A stretch of 64,000 nucleotides of DNA from VAZQ01 sp035293945. GTDB lineage: Bacteria; Pseudomonadota; Alphaproteobacteria; Rhizobiales; Xanthobacteraceae. Positions 41,557 through 50,027 of this stretch are shown here, piece after piece. A program made the translations under genes and the position numbers. Numbering within the stretch: the first letter of the stretch is position 1; each line of letters begins with the position of its first letter. The notes beneath the pieces were generated by a model. It was not told the DNA's origin and made no database searches. It saw only the letters and a list, made by a program, of their open reading frames with translations. The DNA is taken from positions 62,001 to 126,000 of the forward strand of contig DATGLV010000045.1 in the NCBI GenBank assembly GCA_035293945.1, read 5' to 3'.

Positions 41557-42520
41557 TCATCAGTGCAGCCAGGGCGATCAGCCCAACGAGCAACAAATCC
41601 GCGTGCCGGTAGAGCCGCAGCGCCGCCCGAATATCGGCCGACGTGGCATCGCGCCGGCCATCCCCCATCATGGCATCGTCAACGATCTTTCCGCTGTAGC
41701 TGCGCGGCCCCGCCAGCATGAGATCAAGCGCGCCTGCCATCGCGGCTTCGGGATATCCGGCATTGGGCGAGCGATGCCGGCCCCCGTCGCGGCGGACCGC
41801 TGCCCGGGCGCGTGCTGCGGAAGGGTTGGAGGTGATGCTTGCGGCTGCGACCAGGAGCAGCGCGGAAAGGCGCGAAGCCGGCAAGTTGACGAGGTCGTCG
41901 AGCCGCGCCGCCGCAAACCCGAAAGCCTCGTGGCGCGGCGTGCGATGGCCGATCATGCTGTCGGCGGTGTTGATCGCCTTGTAGATCGCGGCGCCCGCGA
42001 GACCGCCGATCGCCATATACAAAGCCGGCGCCACGACACCGTCGGAGAAATTCTCGGCAAGGCTCTCGATGGCGGCACGCGCGACGCCCGCTTCATCGAG
42101 CACTGCAGTGTCGCGGCCGACGATCGCAGAGACCGCAACCCGGGCCTGGCCGAGGTCGGCCTGTTCGAGCGCACAAGCGACCCGCGCCACATGCTGGTGC
42201 AGGCTGCGCTGCGCGAGCAAGCTGCTGGCGATGAATCCCACAAGCACCCATCCGTATCGCAGTTCGGAGAGGCCGTGCTCGAGCGTGGAGGCGATCGCGC
42301 CGACCGCGATGACGAGGAGCAGGATGGCGAGAACGCCGCCTGCCCGCCTCATTCCGGGCGACGCGCTCTCGCGGTTGAAAGACCGGTCGAGCACCCCGAT
42401 AAGGCTTCCCATCCAGATGACCGGATGGCCGATTGCGCGCACGAGCCGATCCGGATAGCCCAGCGCGAGCTCGATCAGGAGGGCGAGGAGCGTGAGCGCT
42501 GAGGCCATCAAGTCTCGCAA
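41540..42520 (-). CDS. cbiB: Adenosylcobinamide-phosphate synthase (CbiB/CobD)
   Basis: A 326-residue inner-membrane protein that attaches aminopropanol (or its phosphate). Motifs: LALGYPDRLVRAIGHPVIWM, LAQRSLHQHVARVACALE, IVGRDTAVLDEAGVARAAIE, SLAENFSDGVVAPALYMAIG and KAINTADSMIGHRTPRHEAF. Starts at 42520 or 42508 are possible. Either way its 5' end overlaps that of the divergent aminotransferase-like gene cobD. Confidence 0.92.
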   Translation of the reverse strand: MRDLMASALTLLALLIELALGYPDRLVRAIGHPVIWMGSLIGVLDRSFNRESASPGMRRAGGVLAILLLVIAVGAIASTLEHGLSELRYGWVLVGFIASSLLAQRSLHQHVARVACALEQADLGQARVAVSAIVGRDTAVLDEAGVARAAIESLAENFSDGVVAPALYMAIGGLAGAAIYKAINTADSMIGHRTPRHEAFGFAAARLDDLVNLPASRLSALLLVAAASITSNPSAARARAAVRRDGGRHRSPNAGYPEAAMAGALDLMLAGPRSYSGKIVDDAMMGDGRRDATSADIRAALRLYRHADLLLVGLIALAALMTIVPA

Positions 42521-43544
42521 TGAGGTTCGCCAGGCGGGCGCGGACGAGGCGCCGGCCGCACACGGCGGTGACCTGGGCGCGGCGCGCAGTCAATTTCCCG
42601 GCGCCCCTGAACCTTTCATCGACCTGTCGACCGGGATCAATCCCCATTCTTACCCGATTCCGCAATTGGCGGCGGACCTGTTCACCCGTCTGCCGGAGCC
42701 CAAAGCACTCGATCGCGTGGCCAATGCTGCGGCCGCTGCCTACGGGATATCAGCCGATCAGGTCGTGGTGGCGCCCGGGACGCAAATCCTGCTGACGCTG
42801 GTGGCGGGGCTGGTGCGTCCCGGCCGTGCCGCAATATTGGGTCCAACCTATGTGGAGCATGCGCGCGCCGCCGCGCGGGCTGGGCATCAGGTCCAGGAAG
42901 TGGCCGACCTTCTGCAGCTCGGTGGCGCCGAGCTCGCAGTCGTGGTCAATCCCAACAACCCGGACGGACGCCGGTGCCGCCGTGAAGCGCTCGTCGGTTG
43001 CGCCGATGCGCTTGCACCCGGGGGCCTGCTGGTGGTCGATGAAGCCTTCATGGATGCTCTGCCGGATGCCGCGGAACTGAGCCTCGCGGCTGGCGTCATG
43101 CGCAGCAACATCGTGGTGCTGCGCTCATTCGGCAAGTTCTTCGGCCTCGCCGGGCTGCGGCTGGGCTTTGCACTCGCGGCTCCCGCGTTGGCGGCCCGCC
43201 TCACTGCGGCGCTTGGGCCGTGGGCGGTCAGCGGTCCGGCGCTTTCGATTGGCTGTGCTGCATTGCAAGACAGCAGTTGGATCGCGATGACGCGAGCTGC
43301 ACTGCCGCAAGCCGCCGCGCGCCTCGATACGATACTGGCCGGCGTCGGGCTTGAAATCATCGGAGGTACCCCGCTGTTCCGTTTGGTGCGGACGGCGGCA
43401 GCGCCGGCGCTCTTCGATCATCTGGGACACGCCGGGGTTCTGGTACGTCGCTTTGCCGAACATCCCACTTGGTTGCGGTTCGGCCTCCCCGCCGACGAGC
43501 AGGCCTGGCGGAGGCTCGCCGTCGCGCTTGTTGCGTTTGCGTAA
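42492..43544 (+). CDS. cobD: L-threonine-O-3-phosphate decarboxylase-like enzyme (CobC/CobD)
   Basis: A 350-residue PLP enzyme of the histidinol-phosphate aminotransferase fold that supplies aminopropanol phosphate. Motifs: PFIDLSTGINPHSYPIP, VVAPGTQILLTLVAGLV, VVVNPNNPDGR, LLVVDEAFMD and the PLP Lys215 in RSFGKFFGLAGLRLGF. GTG start at 42492 with GGAG; the first 17-29 bases overlap cbiB. It ends before a terminator at 43589. Confidence 0.9.
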   Translation: MSAEAIKSRNEVRQAGADEAPAAHGGDLGAARSQFPGAPEPFIDLSTGINPHSYPIPQLAADLFTRLPEPKALDRVANAAAAAYGISADQVVVAPGTQILLTLVAGLVRPGRAAILGPTYVEHARAAARAGHQVQEVADLLQLGGAELAVVVNPNNPDGRRCRREALVGCADALAPGGLLVVDEAFMDALPDAAELSLAAGVMRSNIVVLRSFGKFFGLAGLRLGFALAAPALAARLTAALGPWAVSGPALSIGCAALQDSSWIAMTRAALPQAAARLDTILAGVGLEIIGGTPLFRLVRTAAAPALFDHLGHAGVLVRRFAEHPTWLRFGLPADEQAWRRLAVALVAFA

Positions 43545-43588
43545 AGGGCGGGCTCGCGCAGCAGGCTTTGTTGGGAAGCTAGTCCCAA

Positions 43589-43619
43589 AACCCGTGCGCC
43601 CATATGGCGCAGGTTTTTT
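43589..43619 (+). terminator. Rho-independent terminator after cobD
   Basis: A stem TGCGCC/GGCGCA extended by AACC/GGTT across a two-base bulge, loop CATAT, then a run of six T. It marks the right end of the cobalamin locus. Confidence 0.7.
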
Positions 43620-43729
43620 AAATGTGTTAGAAATGCAGCTTCCAAGGACGGAAGAGCGGCCAAATAGGCGCTGAGGGCGGCCGGTTGGACGCTAATGGAA
43701 TTAAATAGCAGCAAGACGGGAGATAACGC

Positions 43730-44110
43730 ATGGGACGTCTAGGCACGGCTTTATTGGCGGGTGTGGCGCTCATCGTGACGAGCGGCGCGGTGTTCGCGCA
43801 TCATTCGTTCGCCATGTTTGATACCGATCATCCGATGGATCTGACCGGCACCGTACAGGAATTCAAGTTCACCAGCCCGCACACCTTCATCCTGTTGGAC
43901 GTGAAGGGCAGTGATGGCACGACCACCACCTGGAACCTCGAGGGCGCGAGCCCGAGCGCTCTGGTGCGCGAGGGGTGGGCCAGCAAGACGCTGAAGCCGG
44001 GAGATGAGCTGAAGATGACGATCGATCCGCTGCGCTCCGGCGCGCCGGGTGGTTCCTGGTCGGAGAAGAAGACGAGCTTCTCCTCGGGCCAGCCGATCGT
44101 CACCCATTGA
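43730..44110 (+). CDS. DUF6152-type exported protein
   Basis: A 126-residue periplasmic protein with a signal peptide (LGTALLAGVALIVTSGAVFA) and the HHSFAMFDTDHPMDLTGTV start of the mature domain, which is typical of this family. The small beta domain continues with FKFTSPHTFILLDVKG and TWNLEGASPSALVREGW. The function is unknown; the paired His after cleavage suggests metal binding. GGGAG upstream of the ATG. Two members of the CxxDNH family follow on the same strand. Confidence 0.75.
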   Translation: MGRLGTALLAGVALIVTSGAVFAHHSFAMFDTDHPMDLTGTVQEFKFTSPHTFILLDVKGSDGTTTTWNLEGASPSALVREGWASKTLKPGDELKMTIDPLRSGAPGGSWSEKKTSFSSGQPIVTH

Positions 44111-44340
44111 TCGGAAGACTTGGATTGTCGATCGGGCGCTTGGGTAGCGTGACCGGCGCCTGATTGGCGGCAGCTTTGCTCCGACCACGTTTTTGGTTGA
44201 ACTGGCGGCGGCGCTCGAAGGAACGGGCGTCGCCGCGCGTGTTTTTGTCGCCGATCATGTTTGTGGCCGATCACGAAGCGAAAGCACAACAAAACAATCG
44301 TGCTCGAGCTGGCGCTTGGAGATGAAGGGGCCTGACCTTG

Positions 44341-45189
44341 ATGATGCGTGTTCGATGTGTTGTATCTGTAGCGATCGGTTTGACGGTGTCCTTCGCCATC
44401 GCGGCGTCCGCAGCTTCCGCCCTTGAGGATCAAGCCCACGGCAAATATCCGGATATCGGCGGCACTTGGGTGCGGCCGGGCGCCGCGCAATGGGACCCGA
44501 CCAAGCCTGCAGGATTGAAGCAACAGGCGCCGCTCACGCCGGAATATCAGGCGGTTTTCGAAAGCAATCTCGCGATCACGAAATCGGGCGGCCAGGAATA
44601 CAACCCACAGGTCAATTGCCTGCCGGCCGGCATGCCGCGCGTGATGATCGCCTATGACCCGCTCGAGTTCATCGTCACCCCGGAGGTGACTTACATCCGT
44701 AGCGACCATCTCGCGCAGTTTCGCCGCATCTACACTGACGGCCGCACCTGGCCCGCGGAGGTCACGCCGAGCTTTGTCGGTTATTCGATCGGCCGTTGGG
44801 TCGAGCAGGGCAGCGATGGCGGCTACGCGGCACTCGAAGCCGAAACCCGCTTCCTCAAGGGGCCGCGCTCGCTCGATGCCAGCGGGCTGCCGCTGCACGC
44901 CGACAATGAGACTATCGTCAAGGAGCGGATCTATCTCGATTCGGCCAATCGCAATCTGCTGCACGACCGGGTCACCACCATCGATCATGCCTATACCCGG
45001 CCCTGGACCGTGATCCGCAGCTACAACCGCGATCCTGATCCGGTTTGGGTCGAGAACAATTGCGGGGCCGACAACCACTATGTTTCGCTCGGCAAGGAGA
45101 CCTACTTCATCAGCGCCGACGGCTATCTGATGCCGACCAAGAAGAACCAGGCCGTGCCAAGGCTCGTCGGTTTCGCGGCGACTAGGTGA
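44341..45189 (+). CDS. Exported protein of unknown function, CxxDNH family, member 2
   Basis: A 282-residue exported protein. Signal VVSVAIGLTVSFAIAASAAS, then the family blocks GTWVRPGAAQWDPTKPAGLK, PLTPEYQAVFESNLA, CLPAGMPRVM, QFRRIYTDGRTWP, GYSIGRW, SGLPLHADNETIVKERIYLD, DHAYTRPWTVIRSY and CGADNHYVSLGKE. Start ATG 44341 (or 44344), with GAAGGGG about 10 bases upstream. Closely related to members at 4519-5367 and 45402-46235. Confidence 0.7.
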   Translation: MMRVRCVVSVAIGLTVSFAIAASAASALEDQAHGKYPDIGGTWVRPGAAQWDPTKPAGLKQQAPLTPEYQAVFESNLAITKSGGQEYNPQVNCLPAGMPRVMIAYDPLEFIVTPEVTYIRSDHLAQFRRIYTDGRTWPAEVTPSFVGYSIGRWVEQGSDGGYAALEAETRFLKGPRSLDASGLPLHADNETIVKERIYLDSANRNLLHDRVTTIDHAYTRPWTVIRSYNRDPDPVWVENNCGADNHYVSLGKETYFISADGYLMPTKKNQAVPRLVGFAATR

Positions 45190-45401
45190 AGCCTTGCGCC
45201 GCGTCAGGATGCCGCCCACGGGTTGTTTGAGCGTGAAACGGACCGTTGTAGAGTGTGAGATAGGGCCCGGTAATTCGGTCGCAAATTTGATCGCGATCAA
45301 GCACGACAACCAAAAATGACAACCACAGTAGTGTGCAACAATAGTGCGGGCCGAACAGGGATGTCTCGCGCGCCATCGACAGCGTCACTAAGGAGGTGCC
45401 A

Positions 45402-46235
45402 ATGCTGCTGCGACATTCGATAACTACAATGCTGCTGACGGCGGCGTTCCTGGCGGCAGCCGGCGCTCGCGCTGAGGACGTCTCGAAATATCCCGACTGG
45501 AAAGGGCAATGGGTCGGGATCGGAGCGGCCGAAGATGCGCCGTGGGACCCTAGCAAGCCGGCCGGGCTCGCCCAGGAGGCGCCGCTCACTCCGGAATATC
45601 AGAAAATCTATCAGGCGACACTGGCGCGCCATGCGAGCGGTATCAAGGATCCGACCACCTGCCTGCCGCCCGGCATGCCGCGCACGATGATCATGTATCA
45701 GCCGATGGAGATCATCGTGATGCCGGACACGACTTACGTGATGGTCACCTATATGAGCGAGTTCCGACGCATATTCACGGACGGTCGCAAATGGCCGGAC
45801 GAGATCGAGCCGTCCTATGCGGGATACTCGATCGGCCATTGGGTCGATGAAGGCAATACCGGCCGCTATAACGTGCTGGAGGTCGAGACGCGGGCTCTCA
45901 AGGGTCCTCGCACCTTCGACGGCACCGGCCTTCCGCTGCACGAGGACAACGAGACCACGGTCAAGGAGCGGATCTATCTCGACAAGAAGGACCTCAATCT
46001 CCTGCATGACGAGGTGACCACCACCGACCACGCGCTCACCCATCCGTGGACGGTGACGCGCAGCTACTACCGCGAGCCAAATCCGGTGTGGAACGAGTTC
46101 GTCTGCTCGGAGGACAACCACCAGGTCATGCTCGGCAAGGAAAACTATCTGATCAGCGACCAGGGGTACCTGTCACCGACCCGGCCGGGCCAGCCGCCGC
46201 CCGACCTGAAATACTTCAAGCCGGTGGCAAAGTAA
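45402..46235 (+). CDS. Exported protein of unknown function, CxxDNH family, member 3
   Basis: A 277-residue protein with AGGAGG 5 bases before its ATG and a signal peptide (LLRHSITTMLLTAAFLAAAG, cleavage near ARA-ED). Blocks as in its neighbour: DPSKPAGLAQEAPLTPEYQK, CLPPGMPRTMIMYQPMEIIV, EFRRIFTDGRKWPDEIEPSY, GYSIGHW, GTGLPLHEDNETTVKERIYL, DHALTHPWTVTRSYYREPNP, CSEDNHQVMLGKENYLIS. It appears to be a tandem duplication with 44341-45189. Confidence 0.7.
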   Translation: MLLRHSITTMLLTAAFLAAAGARAEDVSKYPDWKGQWVGIGAAEDAPWDPSKPAGLAQEAPLTPEYQKIYQATLARHASGIKDPTTCLPPGMPRTMIMYQPMEIIVMPDTTYVMVTYMSEFRRIFTDGRKWPDEIEPSYAGYSIGHWVDEGNTGRYNVLEVETRALKGPRTFDGTGLPLHEDNETTVKERIYLDKKDLNLLHDEVTTTDHALTHPWTVTRSYYREPNPVWNEFVCSEDNHQVMLGKENYLISDQGYLSPTRPGQPPPDLKYFKPVAK

Positions 46236-46827
46236 GCGTCCGGCACGACCTCGAGCGCCGGGCCTTGCTGCCCGGCGCGGGCTCCGTCACTGCCCGGCGT
46301 GACGCATTACGCGAAATTTATTCCGTTACTGTGCCGCGCCGCGCATTGCCGCATTTCACTTTTTTGCAATATGCTCTAACCTGCTAAACCGGTGGCCGAG
46401 AAGGCTGCCAGCGCGTGCGGCGGAGAACTGGAGATCGCTCTTCCGACAAGAACATGCGCTGACACAAAAGCGGCGGAGCAGATTCCGGTTCCATTCAATC
46501 GGAGCTCGCTCCAGCCAGAAGAAACAAAAAATGCGCATTGGGGGATGCGCACCGTGGAGGGGAAATGCCGGCGATCGCCGCGGCGCGTGCACGCTTATCG
46601 GTCAGAAGCTTGTCCGTCAGATCTGTATCGATCAAAACTGCATCCATCAGAGCAAGATTGTTTGGTGAGGCGGAAGCTCGTCGCTGTACGCCTGGTGCTG
46701 GCCTTTCGGAAACAGGCATCGGCGCGCTTGCTCTCTCTCGCCCGAAGGACGGGGCTCGCGCGCCAAGTTTCGTCCCGTTGACGAGTCGAAATACAGTTGA
46801 TATCCGCAATGATGCCGGGGGGCCTAC
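46236..46827. other. Intergenic region with a palindrome and a promoter
   Basis: About 590 bases. At 46438-46511 a repeat with TTCCGACAAGAACATGCGC, ACAAAAGCGG and GGAGCAGATTCCGGTTCC/GGAGCTCGCTCC parallels the element at 48935-49009. At 46778-46806 a sigma-70-type promoter (TTGACG, 17 bases, TATCCG) faces the membrane-protein gene. Open frames here show no family features. Confidence 0.5.
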
Positions 46828-48204
46828 ATGCATCTGATACCGCAGTCTTGGGCGCATCTCCACATTCTGGTGAGCGTGTTCCCTTCGGTCGGGCTGATCT
46901 TCGCGCTCGGATTTCACGTCGCCGGACTGCAAACCAATAATACCGGCCTGAAGCGGCTTAGTCTGCTCGCCTTCGGTGTTCTCGGCCTTCTCGCGATCCC
47001 GACCTATCTCAGCGGCGACGGCGCGATGACGGACCTCGCCAGCAATCCCAAGTTCACCGAGGACTTGGTGGCGAACCATTATGGCTGGGCCTGGGCGGCG
47101 CTCGGCGCATTGGCGATCACCGGCTTGGTGGCTTGGGTCGCCGTGTTCCGCATGACCGACAACGCCTTGCACCTGGTGCTCGGTCTCGGTCTCGTCACCC
47201 TCGGCCTGATGGCGGTCGCCGGTGAGCTCGGCTGGGAGATCAATCACACCGAGATTTTTCTGCCGACGCAGCGCACGCCGCAGATCTGGTCGCATGTCCA
47301 CATCATCATCAATCACCTGCCGACCGTCGGCTTCGTGTTTGCGCTCGTGTTCTACATCGCGGCGCTGATCTTGAATAACGTGGTGATGAAGCGCGCGAGC
47401 CTCACGCTGTTCGTGATCTGCGCCATTCTCGGGGTGCCGACTTTCGTCACCGGCAACGCCGCGATGTGGGCGGTGACCGAGAAGCCGATCCCCGGGATCA
47501 CCAAGGCGGTGATCAATGCGCACCGGGATTTCGCGCTTTTCTCGCTTTTTGCTCTCGCCTTCACCGGGGTCACGTCGTGGCTGCAGCTCTGGCGCTATCG
47601 CCATCTCGGCCGCTTTTCCAATGCGTGGCTGAGCGTGATCCTTGTTTTCGCCCTAGTCACCCTCGGGGTTCTGGCCGAGACCGGTCACCGCGGCGGGCAG
47701 ATCAATCATCCGGAGATCCGGGTCGCGGGCGACGTCTTGCCGACTGATCCTAATGCCGGCCTGAGCCAATTCGTCGAGCACGAGATCAACCAGGTGATCT
47801 GGTTCGTGCCCTGGCAGACCGTTCATTTCTTCGGCTTCGCGCTGATTTTCGGCGTCGCCTTTGCGGTATCGCTGCGGGTGCTCGGCTTCTGGAAATCGGT
47901 GCCGTTCTCGGCGGTGCACCGCATCCTGCCCTTGGGGGTGTTTGGCGTGGTGACCAATGTGTTCAGCGGAATGCTGATCCTGCAGGCCGACTCGCCCCGC
48001 TACCTCAACGAGATAACCTTCGTGCCGAAGGTGATCTTCATCACCATCGGGGCCATTGCGGTCCTCTACTTCTCGCTTTCGGAGCGGCTTTGGCAAACCA
48101 AGGCCGGCGAGGAAGCGCCGATGAGCTCCAAATGGGTCGCCGCCCTCGTCCTGATCTCCTGGATTGGCGTGATCATGGGTGGCCGGCTCTTGCCTTACGT
48201 TTAG
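46828..48204 (+). CDS. Multi-domain membrane protein (two DUF2231-like repeats plus a DUF6644-like domain)
   Basis: A 458-residue polytopic inner-membrane protein with about 12 hydrophobic segments. It contains an internal duplication: WAHLHILVSVFPSVGLIFAL with GVLGLLAIPTYLSGDGA in the first part and WSHVHIIINHLPTVGFVFAL with AILGVPTFVTGNAA in the second. These HxH...P...F helices resemble DUF2231 membrane domains. The last third (WFVPWQTVHFFGFALIFGV, FSAVHRILPLGVFGVVTNVF) is related to the separate protein at 48403. Conserved His residues at membrane faces could bind haem or metal. The gene has its own promoter and is followed by a 38-codon gene. Confidence 0.7.
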   Translation: MHLIPQSWAHLHILVSVFPSVGLIFALGFHVAGLQTNNTGLKRLSLLAFGVLGLLAIPTYLSGDGAMTDLASNPKFTEDLVANHYGWAWAALGALAITGLVAWVAVFRMTDNALHLVLGLGLVTLGLMAVAGELGWEINHTEIFLPTQRTPQIWSHVHIIINHLPTVGFVFALVFYIAALILNNVVMKRASLTLFVICAILGVPTFVTGNAAMWAVTEKPIPGITKAVINAHRDFALFSLFALAFTGVTSWLQLWRYRHLGRFSNAWLSVILVFALVTLGVLAETGHRGGQINHPEIRVAGDVLPTDPNAGLSQFVEHEINQVIWFVPWQTVHFFGFALIFGVAFAVSLRVLGFWKSVPFSAVHRILPLGVFGVVTNVFSGMLILQADSPRYLNEITFVPKVIFITIGAIAVLYFSLSERLWQTKAGEEAPMSSKWVAALVLISWIGVIMGGRLLPYV

Positions 48205-48219
48205 CGCGAGGGAACACCC

Positions 48220-48336
48220 ATGCAGAATATCGACGTCATAATGATGGTCATTTCGGTCGTGATCTGCGTCATCGGCATGCTGTTGGCTGCAACCTTCTGT
48301 CTCAGCAAGTTCCTGGACCGAAGCGGCGCCAATTGA
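48220..48336 (+). CDS. 38-residue single-span membrane peptide
   Basis: ATG at 48220 with GAGG about 6 bases upstream, stop at 48334-48336. The sequence begins MQNIDVIMMVISVVICVIGM and continues LLAATFCLSKFLDRSGAN. It is one transmembrane helix with a short positive tail. It lies 15 bases after the large membrane-protein gene and 66 bases before the DUF6644-like gene, a position typical of small subunits of membrane complexes. No family is recognised. Confidence 0.55.
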   Translation: MQNIDVIMMVISVVICVIGMLLAATFCLSKFLDRSGAN

Positions 48337-48360
48337 GACAAATCCCGTTCCTATTGGGGA

Positions 48361-48390
48361 GCGCCATAACGATCAGCGCCATAACGATCA
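48361..48390 (+). repeat. Perfect tandem 15-base duplication
   Basis: GCGCCATAACGATCA at 48361-48375 and again at 48376-48390, directly before the ribosome site of the next gene. Confidence 0.9.
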
Positions 48391-48402
48391 GGGAGAGTGA
48401 AC

Positions 48403-48885
48403 GTGCTCGAGGCGATTGGAAGTTCCGCTTACGCGGAGTGGGTGGACGAATCTTGGGGCTGGCCGATCGCGCTCACGATTCATGCGCTCGGCATGGCGAT
48501 GGTGGTGGGCCTCATGTTCATCATCGGGCTCCGCCTGTTTGGCGCCTTTCCGTCGATCCCCTATTCGTCGCTGGGCAGGCTCGTGCCGCTGATCTGGATT
48601 GCGGTGTTCTTTCAGGTCATCAGTGGCTTCACCCTGTGGGTCACCAAGCCGGCGCAGTATCTCGGTGACATCATGTTCGACTCCAAGTTTTCGCTGGTGA
48701 TCATCGCTTCGGTGGTGATGGCCTATTGGCACATCATCTATCGGCGCGAGGTCGCCTCCTGGGAGGCAGCCGGAGCTGTGTCCGCGCGCGGCCTCAACGT
48801 GACCGCTGCGGCGTGCCTGTTGTGGGCGGCCGTCACTGTTGGCGGGCGCCTGACCGCTTACCTTGGATCGCTGTATCTGCGCTGA
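48403..48885 (+). CDS. DUF6644-like membrane protein
   Basis: A 160-residue protein with four transmembrane segments. GTG at 48403 is preferred because GGGAG lies 7 bases upstream (48397 is the alternative). Motifs: WGWPIALTIHALGMAMVVGL, PYSSLGRLVPLIWIAVFFQV, SGFTLWVTKPAQYLGD and VIIASVVMAYWHIIYRRE. It is related to the C-terminal third of the protein at 46828-48204. The His in the first helix and in the last could be ligands. Likely part of one membrane complex with the two preceding genes. Confidence 0.7.
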   Translation: MLEAIGSSAYAEWVDESWGWPIALTIHALGMAMVVGLMFIIGLRLFGAFPSIPYSSLGRLVPLIWIAVFFQVISGFTLWVTKPAQYLGDIMFDSKFSLVIIASVVMAYWHIIYRREVASWEAAGAVSARGLNVTAAACLLWAAVTVGGRLTAYLGSLYLR

Positions 48886-48934
48886 TCAGCACATGTCCGG
48901 GAAATCCTGCCCTTGTGAAAGCGAGGGTGGACAC

Positions 48935-49009
48935 CGGTTTCCGACAAGGAGATGCGCCAACGCAAGAAAGTAGAGCGTATTCCGTTCCAATCGAACGGAA
49001 TGCGCTCTA
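48935..49009. repeat. Rhizobiales-type intergenic palindrome, second copy
   Basis: CCGGTTTCCGACAAGGAGAT, GCGCCAACGCAAGAAAG, then a stem TAGAGCG(T)ATTCCGTTC / GAACGGAATGCGCTCTA (48971-49009). Same arrangement as 46438-46511. Its last bases provide the TAG stop of the gene on the minus strand. Confidence 0.7.
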
Positions 49010-49222
49010 GCGCGCGCCGCGGCATCGTTGCGCGCGCAAGACGTTCTCGGCCAGCACCGCCAGAGCGCCGGCCAGCAGCAGTCCGCCGATCAGGAGCTTG
49101 GGCACACCGGCCGCCGCCAATAACGCGGCCGCAACCACGACTGCCAAGATGGCGAGCGCCAGGCTGCCGTCCTCGACGAAAAGGCCGAGCAATTCCCGCG
49201 CCGCTTGCGTGAACGCGCTCAT
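49007..49222 (-). CDS. Small two-span membrane protein
   Basis: A 71-residue protein starting MSAFTQAARELLGLFVEDGS, with two hydrophobic helices (LALAILAVVVAAALLAAAGV, LLIGGLLLAGALAVLAENVL) and a basic tail. The start overlaps the stop of the COG4280-like gene by 4 bases (ATGA). Coupling suggests they work together in the membrane. Its stop lies within a palindromic repeat. Confidence 0.65.
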   Translation of the reverse strand: MSAFTQAARELLGLFVEDGSLALAILAVVVAAALLAAAGVPKLLIGGLLLAGALAVLAENVLRAQRCRGAR

Positions 49223-49968
49223 TGCGCCGGCTCCATGACTCTGCCGCGCAGCAAAGCGACCAGCCCGAGGGCCAGGGTTAGGAACAGCGCGATGAATCCC
49301 GCAACCGCCAAGTCGTCGCCGGGCCACGGCACGCCCAAAGCTTCGCCGGTCCAAAACACGCCGAATGCCGAAAGCATGACCCCAACGCCAAACTTGAGCG
49401 CATTCTCCGGTACCCGCCGCAGCGGTTGATGCACCAGCGCGCCGATGCCGAGCACCAGGACACCGGCGCCGAGTGCACCGACGCTGGCGGGCAAGAGGAG
49501 CCCGCGCCCGGCACCCACCGCGATGACGATGAAGACGACCTCGAGCCCCTCCACCAGCACAGCCTTGAACGCAGTCAGGCCGGCAAGCCAGTCGGCGCGC
49601 GCTTCGCGCCGTGCGACCTCTTCCTTAAGGTGAACCGTCTCGCGCTGGTACACCGCATCCTCGTCGTGCAGCGCGATGAGGCCGGCCGCGCGCAGCACCG
49701 CCTTGCGCAGCCAACGCAAGCCGAACAACAACAGTAGGACGCCGACCGCGAACTGCAGCGGGCCAAGCGGGATGCGGTCGATGGCGGGTCCGAAGACGAG
49801 CACGATCAACGCCAGGGCGCCGAGGCCCGCCAGCGTGCCGCTGACCGCCGGCCGCGCGCCGCGCACGCTCGCTACCGCCAGCACGATCGTAAAGGCTTCG
49901 ACCACCTCGACCAGAGAGGCCAGGAACGCCGAGGTGACAGCGGGCGCGATTGTGAGCCAGTTCGACAT
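49219..49968 (-). CDS. COG4280-like integral membrane protein
   Basis: A 249-residue protein with about seven transmembrane segments in two related halves. Each half carries an acidic membrane motif: FLASLVEVVEAFTIVLAVAS and FKAVLVEGLEVVFIVIAVGA. A charged cytoplasmic segment (LHDEDAVYQRETVHLKEEVA) joins them. Twin acidic helices recall Gdt1/TerC-type cation transporters, which use similar glutamates, so cation transport is a reasonable guess only. Confidence 0.65.
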   Translation of the reverse strand: MSNWLTIAPAVTSAFLASLVEVVEAFTIVLAVASVRGARPAVSGTLAGLGALALIVLVFGPAIDRIPLGPLQFAVGVLLLLFGLRWLRKAVLRAAGLIALHDEDAVYQRETVHLKEEVARREARADWLAGLTAFKAVLVEGLEVVFIVIAVGAGRGLLLPASVGALGAGVLVLGIGALVHQPLRRVPENALKFGVGVMLSAFGVFWTGEALGVPWPGDDLAVAGFIALFLTLALGLVALLRGRVMEPAQ

Positions 49969-50027
49969 GCTGGCTATCTAGAGCGGCGGCTCCTCGGTTC
50001 AAGGAAAATATTATTTAGGACCTTCTT

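Noticed and set aside
46392..46781. 129-codon ORF before the membrane-protein gene
   Set aside because: It spans a palindromic repeat and shows no recognisable features; the promoter of the next gene follows it closely.
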